A DNA stretch of 51,157 nt from an uncultured Clostridia bacterium (lineage in GTDB: Bacteria > Bacillota > Clostridia > Christensenellales > Borkfalkiaceae): assembly GCA_934796775.1 (NCBI GenBank), contig CAKVPH010000012.1, positions 1-51,157 of the forward strand. The letters run 5' to 3'. The position numbers and the translations under genes were made by a program. Position 1 is the first letter of the stretch, and every line of letters starts with the position of its first letter. This document shows positions 8,259 through 17,300 of this stretch, in pieces. The notes beneath the pieces are model-generated. The model searched no databases. It was not told the origin of the DNA and saw nothing but the letters and a program-made list of their open reading frames with translations.

Positions 8259-10754
8259 TTATCTGCCCGAGTAAACGTTTTCTTCCGTCCACAGGTAAAT
8301 AAAGAAATCTAAGCCTTCGTCGGCAACCTTTATTACAAGATTGCTTCCGTTTTTCCTGTATTCTCCGTTTTGGTCGGCGGTAAAGCCCGAAGCGTTAAGA
8401 TAATCGTAAACCTTGTTAAGCGATTCGTCTATAGTAAAGCTAAGGCTTAAAGGTACGTCGTAATAAAGTTTTAACGACTTAACTTTTGTTCCGTTTGCGG
8501 TCGTATACGCCTGAGCCATTCCAAAGCCGTAGCTGTCGCCGAGAGGTATTCCGAAGAACGGAACTTCATCAACCGTCAATCCCTTAAGATCATAGTTTTT
8601 GCTTTCGGTGCTGAAAAATTTCTTTAAATATTCGTCGCCGCGAACGTTTACCTCTTCTTTGCTTCCGGATAATTGTTCTATTACGGTAATATCGCTCCAC
8701 TTCGAAGGAATTTGTCTTACCGCGGTTTTATCTATAAGTTCAACCGTTTCGGGCGCAATTTCGGCTGTATTAAAATCAGAATACTCGATATCAACAACGC
8801 CGTAAAGTCCGTAACTTAAAATGCTGTAATAGAATGCCGCATTAGTGATGTAGTATTTGCCGTTTACCTGCTTGATTACAACCCGAGTGGGGAAAGTGCT
8901 TCCGTTTACGCTGCCGAGCTGAGCGAACAAGCCGTAAATAGCAATATCATTGCCCACGCCGTAGTAAAACGTGGTTGCTACGTTTGAAAGAATATCTTCG
9001 GTGGCAAATACCGTCAAACCGGTTTCTTCGTCGTAAGCGTAAGCCGCAAATATTTCGGCTACAAAATCAAACGACGGACGCGCCTTTTTAAAGTCGCCTT
9101 CATACGCTCTTGACGGTTTATAATAATATCCGTCGCCGTTTGTCTCTTTTTCGTAGTAGAAAGAGTTATATAATCCGTCTACAGAGGTGGTTTTATATCC
9201 ATAAGAATCTTGATCGGTGAACTTGTAAGAATCTGCAATAGACGAAGAATATTTTTTATAATAAACTATATCGTCTGTAACGGTAGCTTCGTAGCCGGTA
9301 ACCGAAGTAACAGACTGACCGAGCATAGCCGACGTATTAGTATAGCTTGTTTTGTACGAGGTAAGAGCCTGCATGTTTGCGATAGCTTCTCTTAAATGCA
9401 GATATGCCTGTTTCTTTTCAGCGTCTTTGTAGTCGTCTACGCTTTCATAAGCGGCAATAGTGGGAACTTTTACGTTTTCGCCGACGTCTAACGATACGAA
9501 AAGACTTTGTACCGTAGCCTTACCTGATACTATGGAATAGTCGTCGGCTGCAACGGAGCAAATACCTATAATTTCGGCTTCGCCTTCTTCGTCGTCTAAG
9601 ATAAGTTCAAAGTATCCGTTATCGCCTATAAGGAAACTGTACGGGTTTGCGGAAGCTATCATTTTGTAAACGACGCTTGAGTCCTTCCCGACGTATTTCC
9701 ATCTCCAACTCTGTTCGTCAAAAACAAAGTCGCTTACTTTAAGCCCTTTAAAGTTATTGTAATAGCCCGATTCAGCCCAATTGAGATCATTGCCGTTATC
9801 GTCCTTCATGGGGGTGTAGTTTTCTTCGTTTTTAAAGTTAATGCTTACTTCGCACGCCTTATCGTTGTACTTTTTGCAATATATGCTCTGCTTTATGCCA
9901 AGGCTTGCGTTTTCGTATTCGGCAAACCAGTTGTTTTCGCCGCTACTTTCTTTCATAGCGGTACGAATGGTAACGCTCGAAGAAGAAACCAAACCGGTTT
10001 TTTGACCAAGAATAACGTTATATACGTCCAGCGCAATAAATCCGTCGAAAGCAAGAACGTTACTGCTTGCTATTTTATCAAGCATTGCCTGAGTTAAAAC
10101 GGTTTTTGCGTTTATGGTAAAGCTCTTTTCTACGTAAACCGTATTGTCGGCTTTACTTCTGGCTCTTACGGTTATGAGTTTGTTGCCGGAAAGCGAGATA
10201 TCGCTTTTTAAAGTCAACTTGTCGCCCGTTTGATTGAGTTTTTCAACTACGTCTTCGCCGTTTGCTATTTCCCATACAACGTCGCCGTCGGTTCCGTCGG
10301 GTGCGTTTAAAAGCTTTGCGTTTAACTCAACGGTTTCACCTGCTTTTACAGAGTCTGTTTCGACTCCGTTTACAGTAACGGAAAGAGCTATGTTAAACGA
10401 GGGCTTAATTGTAGTTGCTCTGAACGTAACTTCGTTTGAAAAATCCGATGCAACGTTGCCGGCATAAGCTTTTACCTTAATGCGGCAATCTGCCGTAAGA
10501 TCGGTGAGTTTATATTTTGTTTCTTCGATTTTTATGCCGTTTGCGTCGCTATTTAAGAACACGCGGTAATATTCGGCGTTTTCAACCTTATCCCAAACAA
10601 CCGTGCCGGACGCGGAAACCGAAAGATTTTCTGGTGCGCTGAGCGTAGTTATGTTCGGTTTTTTAGTGGCTATTACTATTATAGCCGCCACCCCGCCGCC
10701 TATAAGAATAACGGCGGCAAGGACTATGCATATTATTTTAGTTTTTAAATTCAT
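8259..10754 (-). CDS. Membrane-anchored extracellular protein, FN3-like N-terminus, paralogue of the 939-aa lipoprotein (831 aa)
   Basis: The start at 10754 has an excellent AAGGAGG site. Residues 7-29 form one hydrophobic segment without a lipobox cysteine, so it is probably held by an uncleaved N-terminal helix, unlike its lipidated neighbour. Residues ~38-110 look like a fibronectin type III domain (LSAPENLSVSASGTVVWD, then YYRVFLN and FSNEVTFRAT). Residues ~115-215 look like a Big-type Ig domain (VNGVETDSVKAGETVELNA). From LTQAMLDKIASS onward the sequence parallels the product of 5356-8175. The stop lies 83 bp before the next start, and the start is 12 bp after the stop of the 180-residue lipoprotein, which suggests one transcript with the subtilase. 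Function unknown. Confidence 0.85.
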   Translation of the reverse strand: MNLKTKIICIVLAAVILIGGGVAAIIVIATKKPNITTLSAPENLSVSASGTVVWDKVENAEYYRVFLNSDANGIKIEETKYKLTDLTADCRIKVKAYAGNVASDFSNEVTFRATTIKPSFNIALSVTVNGVETDSVKAGETVELNAKLLNAPDGTDGDVVWEIANGEDVVEKLNQTGDKLTLKSDISLSGNKLITVRARSKADNTVYVEKSFTINAKTVLTQAMLDKIASSNVLAFDGFIALDVYNVILGQKTGLVSSSSVTIRTAMKESSGENNWFAEYENASLGIKQSIYCKKYNDKACEVSINFKNEENYTPMKDDNGNDLNWAESGYYNNFKGLKVSDFVFDEQSWRWKYVGKDSSVVYKMIASANPYSFLIGDNGYFELILDDEEGEAEIIGICSVAADDYSIVSGKATVQSLFVSLDVGENVKVPTIAAYESVDDYKDAEKKQAYLHLREAIANMQALTSYKTSYTNTSAMLGQSVTSVTGYEATVTDDIVYYKKYSSSIADSYKFTDQDSYGYKTTSVDGLYNSFYYEKETNGDGYYYKPSRAYEGDFKKARPSFDFVAEIFAAYAYDEETGLTVFATEDILSNVATTFYYGVGNDIAIYGLFAQLGSVNGSTFPTRVVIKQVNGKYYITNAAFYYSILSYGLYGVVDIEYSDFNTAEIAPETVELIDKTAVRQIPSKWSDITVIEQLSGSKEEVNVRGDEYLKKFFSTESKNYDLKGLTVDEVPFFGIPLGDSYGFGMAQAYTTANGTKVKSLKLYYDVPLSLSFTIDESLNKVYDYLNASGFTADQNGEYRKNGSNLVIKVADEGLDFFIYLWTEENVYSGR

Positions 10755-10766
10755 TTGTTCCCCTCC

Positions 10767-11309
10767 TTAATAAGCGTAAGAAATTTTAACTTCCGCACGC
10801 TTCATTTCGAGAGTCGTAAAGGAGTATTCTATACTTGCAACCGTTTTTCCGTCCAAAGTCACTTTGAACTCAACCGCGCCGAAAGCGGGAAATTCTCCGC
10901 CGAAAAAGCTTTTTACTCTTTCACCCGAAACGTTGCCTTTTAAAACTCCGTTTTCTATCGTATATCCGCTATCTATAAACGACGCGTTAAGCTCCACGGC
11001 TTTAAGATCGCTTCTGTTTACGGTTACGTCTTCCGCAGTGGTTTTTGTTACGGGTTTATAAGTGGTAGAATCTATCTGAGTTTTTTCGGATACGAGCTTG
11101 CCGCCGCTTATATCCAGCGTGCGTTTCTCGGTGTAAATCGCTTCGCCCGAATCGGAATACTCAACCGTTGTAATAACTGTTTTTACTTTATTTAACGAAT
11201 CAGAATACTTTTTACTTATCGATTCCACTGTTTCTGCGCCGCACGCCGAAAGAGCAAGCACGACGGTGCAAACGATTGCGGTAATAAACGCGCTAAATAA
11301 TTTTTTCAT
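10767..11309 (-). CDS. Small lipoprotein (180 aa) in the subtilase operon
   Basis: The start at 11309 follows TAAGGAGGG. A lipoprotein signal peptide ends at Cys23 (ALSAC). The mature ~157 residues alternate short beta strands (VKTVITTVEYSDSGE, IYTEKRTLDISGGK, AVEFKVTLDGKTVASIEYSF), a pattern seen in LolA/LppX-like or DUF4-style half-barrels, but I do not recognise a named family. It sits 12 bp downstream of the subtilase stop and 12 bp upstream of the 831-residue gene's ribosome binding region, so the three are almost certainly co-transcribed. The role is unknown; a chaperone or partner of the large secreted proteins is possible but not shown. Confidence 0.8.
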   Translation of the reverse strand: MKKLFSAFITAIVCTVVLALSACGAETVESISKKYSDSLNKVKTVITTVEYSDSGEAIYTEKRTLDISGGKLVSEKTQIDSTTYKPVTKTTAEDVTVNRSDLKAVELNASFIDSGYTIENGVLKGNVSGERVKSFFGGEFPAFGAVEFKVTLDGKTVASIEYSFTTLEMKRAEVKISYAY

Positions 11310-11321
11310 GTCGTACCCTCC

Positions 11322-14300
11322 TTAGTGAAATTTGCGTAAGATCGCATATACTGTTCCGCCAAGCGCGGCAAGCAGAGAAGATATCCCTGCCGAAGCCGAA
11401 GCGTTACTGCCGCTATGTTCGCCGGCTCCGTTAAAAACAGTATCCGTAATAGAAGAAATTTCGTTGTTGGCCTTGTTCATATACTCGCCGAAAGCCGCAA
11501 TTAACGCATCGTATTTTTCAAGGTTGTAAAGCGAACGTTGCGAGTTATCGAGTCTTTCGGTTATGGTGTACAAAAGCTCTATATCCGCCGCGGTGAATTT
11601 ATCGGGAAGATTTAACAAATCTTTATCGAGTGCTTTTACTTCGTCACTCATCTTTTTGATTTTAAGCTTTCTTATAATTTCCTTTGCTTTAAGCGTTACT
11701 TCGCAGTATTTGTTCCATTCCGCTTCGGTAAACGGCTTATCTTCTTTCTTACCGTAGAAATTTTCTGCGCCTTCAACGTCTACCGCGTTATATGCGTTTA
11801 CTGCATTTGAAACAGCCTTTTCGTCGGATAACGCAAATTCGCGCGTTGCGTCTATATCTACCAGAATCTTTGCATATTCGATAAACGAAGACATATTCGT
11901 ATCCATTGCAAGATAAGAATAATCGGTTACCGCGCTATCTCCGAATACCGCTCTGTAAACAAGCGAGTCGTAGCCTTCGGTGGTTCCGGAAAGCGTTCTC
12001 GGAAGCCATATATTTATAGGCTTGTTTGCGCCGGCAAGGTCAACAAAGTTGTAATAGCTAAGCTCTAAGCTGAACAGGTTCATATAAGGATGCAATAATC
12101 CGTAACCCGCAGCCGTTTCGCTGAGTTTGCTGCTGCTGTCGTAAGAGTTTTCAAGCGTAGGAGCTTCATACGAATGGAATACGACTTTAATATCGTCATC
12201 TTCGCCCAAAAGCCCGGTATAACCGTAAAACGCATAGTTACCTATAAGTTTAAGAGTTTCGGGAAGAATTATCGAATTGATATTCGTGTTCGCGCTGCCT
12301 GCGTAAAATTCTATTCTGTAAACGCCGTCTTTAACTTTCAAGTCGCGCTTAACTATTCCGTCTACTTTCCAGTTTGCGGGAACGCAAGTGAGCTGATAAT
12401 TGCCTGACGGCATTTTTGTGTAAAGCACGCCGTCTTCTATAGAAGCGTAATCGTTTATATCTTTAGTTACGACAACTTTGCCGTTTTCGGTATAGATAAA
12501 TCTTTCAAAAGCCGAGCAACCTGCAAATGCCGCTTTACCAACTTTTTCGATAGCGTCGGTAAGTTCTATTTGCTTTAAGCTGTTATTCGAGCGAAGTGCA
12601 ACCGAGTTGAATGCGTAATCTTCGATAACTTTAAGAATAGGTGCTTTTACCGCCGAAACGTTCGTATCTTTAAACGCGTACATTCCTATGCTTTCAAGCA
12701 CGGGAGCGTTTATTTCGCATGACAATACTTCGTTATTTGCAAAAGCCGCTTCGCCTATGGATATAACGCTTTCAAAATTGAAATTCTTAAGCGTTCTTTC
12801 CGTTGACGTTGAAAGAGGTTGAGTAAACGCATAATCGCCTATTATCCGGACGTTTTTAAAGTTTACTTTTTCTATACTTATGCAGTTTGCAAACATATAG
12901 TTGCCTATTAAAGTAACGCTGTCGGGCAGATTTACTTCGGCAAGTCTTGAACAGCCGAAGAATACGTATTCGCCCGTAAAGTGCATTATCTTGGTTTCCT
13001 CGTCGCTTACCGTGATATCGTCTTTATCAAAGGTTACGCCTTCGGGAATAGTTACTTTTGTCAAGCCTTCACAGCCGAGGAACGCGCCTTCGCCTATCTT
13101 TTTGAGCGTAGACGGCAGGTTTATACTTGTAAATACGGGCGATCCGCCGGTAGTTGTGTATTTACCGAACGCATAATCGCCGATTATTTCAAGCGCGTCC
13201 GCTTCGCCTTCTTCGGTAAAGGTTACGGCTCTTAAAGACGCACATTCCGCAAATGCGGAGTTGCCTATTTTCTTAACGCCGCCCAAGGTTACGGCAAGAA
13301 TGCCTCTGCAACCGTAGAACAGCTGCGCGGGAATTTCTTCGGTAATATCAGTAAGATTTATAGTTCCGGTAATAGCAGTCGATCTTGCGAACATTGCTTC
13401 GCCAAGCGAAACGTTGCCTTTATTTCCTGCTTCGGGTTTAACAAATTCAACCGATTTAAGACGAATACAGCTCTGGAACGCGCCCATACCGAATACGGAA
13501 TCGGTATCGATTACCGCACTTTCTATCATGGAGTTATAGAACGCGCCTTCACCTACGTAAACGCCTTTGCCAAGAACTACGTTTCTTAAGCCGGAACCCG
13601 TAAAGGCGTATTCGCCTATACCGTCCGAGCCCTTGCTTCCGGTTACTTTATCAAGATTTTCTACCGCAAGCTCGGTGTAAGTTGCAGTCTGTCCGACAAC
13701 CTTTCTGCCTGCATAAGCAAACGCAAATGCGCCGATAGTTACCGATCCGTTTTCGGGAAGTACTATTTTTTCAAGGTTTTCGCAATTTGCAAAGGCATAT
13801 GCGCCTATTTCAAAATTGTCGGCATTTATAATGGTGAGCGATTTAACGGGCATACCCGCAAACGCGCTTTCCGCTATACGATTATACTTGGAACCGTCTA
13901 TTACAACGTCACCCATATCTTCCGATACAACGGCGTATAAAATAGTGTTTCCGTCCTTACTTAAAAGCCACGAGTTTTCACCGGCTGCACTGTATAACGG
14001 GTTACCTGCGTCAACAATAAAGCGAGCGGTTTTTCCGGCTTTGTAATTTGTAAATGCAGTACCCTGAAGCACGGTTCCCGTAGCCGAACCTAATTCGGTA
14101 TTTGCCGAAAGTTTAATCGTGCTTAAATTATCGCAAAGATAGAACGCGTAACTTCCGAAAGAGATTTTTCCGTCGGGAAGCGTAAATTCTTCTAAAGCGG
14201 CATCCAAGTAGAATGCCTGTTCGCCTATTGTAAGTTCGCCGCTTTGCTTTTGCGAGAAATTAAATTCGTTAAGCGAAACAGCTTGTGAAAACGCACCTTT

Positions 14301-17300
14301 GCCTATAGTTTCCAAAGAGTTTGCAAGCGTAACTTTTTTAAGATTTTCACAATTTGCAAAACAGAATTCGGGAATTGCTATTTTTTCGTAAATGGTAATT
14401 TCTTCAAATCCGGTGTTTACGAACATTGCGTAAGAAAGCTTGGTGTATTCGTTCATCTTAGCCGACTTTAAAGCCGTGCAGTCTTTGAATATTTCCTTGC
14501 CCGAATTTCTTAACGTGGTTAAATCCACGCTCTTTAACGACGAGCAGCCTTCAAATGCTCTTTCGCCGATAGAGGTCAGTTTTGCAAGGTTTATAACGTC
14601 AAGTTTTCTGCAATCTTTGAATGCGCGCGCGCCTAATACTATAGTGTTTGCGCCAAGTTCGCCGCGAGCGGATAAAATGTAATTACCGGTTGCGTCTTTT
14701 TGAGTTGTGCGAGTGTAAATATCTTTAAGATTTTTAGCTCCCGCAAACGCATACTCTCTGATATACTTCACCGTGGAAGGAAGTATTACTTTTTCAAGCT
14801 GAGTACAGTTATAGAACGCGTATTTCTGAATGTTTTCAACGCCTTCGGGAATTTCGACGCTCGTTACGAGTTTGTTTCCGTCGGGAATTTTATTTGCGTC
14901 GTAATCGTCGTCTTCGAGTTTGATGTTGTTATCGGTCGTGTAAAGACAGAATGCGTAAGCTCCGATATACAAAATACCTTCGTCGTCAGGAATAACCACG
15001 TCGCCGCCCATACCCTTATAAGCTATAAGCGTTCTGTTTTCGATTACGAACGGACTCTTTACCGAAATGGAAGCCGTAGCGGAAATATACGAAACCACTC
15101 CGTTTTTATCGGTGGCGGTCAAAGTTATAACCGCTTCGCCCTCGGCAAGAGCTTTTACAACGCCGTTTTCGTCTACCGACGCAATACTCGGGTTGTTGGA
15201 TTCGTAAGCTAATGTGTAGTCGGATTCAAGATACCACGGGTTCATTCTGTAATAAAGCTTGATGCTTTCGCCGGGATACATCGATACGCCCGAGTTTGCC
15301 GAAAAATAGTTTACGTCGCCGGTTTTTCCTATTTCGCTGGTCTGTGCGGCTCTTGCAAATGCGAAAACCGTTTCAAATCTGTCAAATTCAAGATCTTCAA
15401 GCGAATCCGGAAGTTCTACGCCCGTTCCGCCCGAATAAAGGGACACTTCGTCTTTATTCTTCTTGACGTTTATAATTATAACAGCCTGCTTGCCGTCCAT
15501 CTTTTCCCTTGCGGTTATAGTGGCTCTGCCGGAAGCTTTGGCTTTTATAACGCCTTCGGAAACTTCAACTATATCTTCGTTGGAAGATATCCATACGAGG
15601 TGTTTTAAATATTCAAGGTTTTCCCTGTTTTCGCCTATGGTTGTATCTGCGGTGTACAGGTACTGTTTAAGATCTATTATATCGTTTTCGTAAGCCGAAA
15701 GAATAATAAGGTCTTCGCCGTTTTCTCTGCCCGTTTTGGTGAATTTGAATTCGCCCTTTGTGCCGGGAAGCTGGCAAATGAAAATGTTCGAGTTAAGCGC
15801 ATAGTCGTCAATCGAGAACACAAGCGCGTTTGGAATAAGTGCGTCGCTGTAAATAGCTTCGAGATAATCGGTTATTTCAAAAGTAACGATTGACTCTTTT
15901 CCTCTTTCGCTGTTTATGGGAATGGGATTATCGCTTAAGAATGTGTAAGACGAAGAAGACGTAAATATTATAGGCGCTACCGACATCGCATACTGATTGT
16001 CGTAAATCTTCATAGTAACGTAATAATGATATTTGTCTTCGGATTCGTTATATTCTTTTTCGTACGTTACGTCCCTTAATACGGGAGCTTCGTTATCCAG
16101 ATAGAAGTCGAACGAGAACGAGTTGTTCTTGTTGTTCTGTTCTCTTCCCGAATCGTAGTCAAGCACGCCCGTCATAGAGAACGTATACTGACGGTTGTTT
16201 ATAAGCCCTATTTCAGAAGGCGAAACATTTAGATCGTCATAGTACGGTACGGGGCTTGCGCCGTTTGAGTAGGATTTATTCGCATTATAGTCAACGTAAG
16301 TCCACATTACTTCGCCCGTGACTTTATCGACTATCTGATAGTCCATTCTCTTTGCGCCGCGAAGAAGTCCCGCCGCAATCGCCTTTATTCCGTCTATCGT
16401 TCCGAGTGAATCGGATATTGCTATACGTTCGCGCGTTGCGGGAATTTCGTCATAACTGCCGGTAGTGTAAAGATATGTTCCGAGCGGAATCATATAGTTA
16501 TAAAAATATGATCCGTAAGGAGTTGTCGCGTAATAATCCGCTTTTATCTTTTCGTCGTCATCGTCCGACAAAGACGCGTCGTGCGCGGTAGATTCCACTT
16601 CGTAATAATCAACGTCGAACATAGGCGCTTCGGTCCAGTCGCCGTAGAATGCCAAAAACGGAATATTTAAGTCAACTTCGTCGCCTTCTGCTTTGAATTT
16701 TACAAAGCCTTCGACGTACATGCCGTTTTCAAAATGAGATTCGATATATACCTTGTCCTGTTCGTCCAAAGTATAAACAACTTCCACTTTTACGGTTGAT
16801 TTTGCTCCGACTTTTATCTTGCTGCCGGTAACTTCTTTTCCGTCCGCTTTTACGGTAATGTTTTTACCGAGAACGTAAGGAGTTTCGGCAACATGCTTTT
16901 CGTCGGAAGAAGAAACGCTTTCGGTCATTCCTATAAGCGAACAATCGTAATAGAGTTCGTCGCCGGAAAGGTTGACTATGTTCATAGCCATCTTATAAAC
17001 GCCCGTGCGCATAGGATCGTCTTTAAGTTCGAGTTTGGTTCTGTCCGATCCGTCAACGGTGATATAAGCTTTTGTTTTTACCGTTTTTGCAAAGTTTGCA
17101 AGTCCCGCGCCCTGTTTCCTGGGCGAATAGGGATTGCTCTCTTCGTTCATAATGATATCCGCTGTGGACATCATAAGCTGATTAGTAAGGTCTTTTACCT
17201 GTTTATCGGTAAGATCTTTATAGTTGTCTTTAATGTACTGACGAATTAAAATTACGATACCGCAAAGGTTAGGCGTCGCCATAGACGTACCCGACAAATG

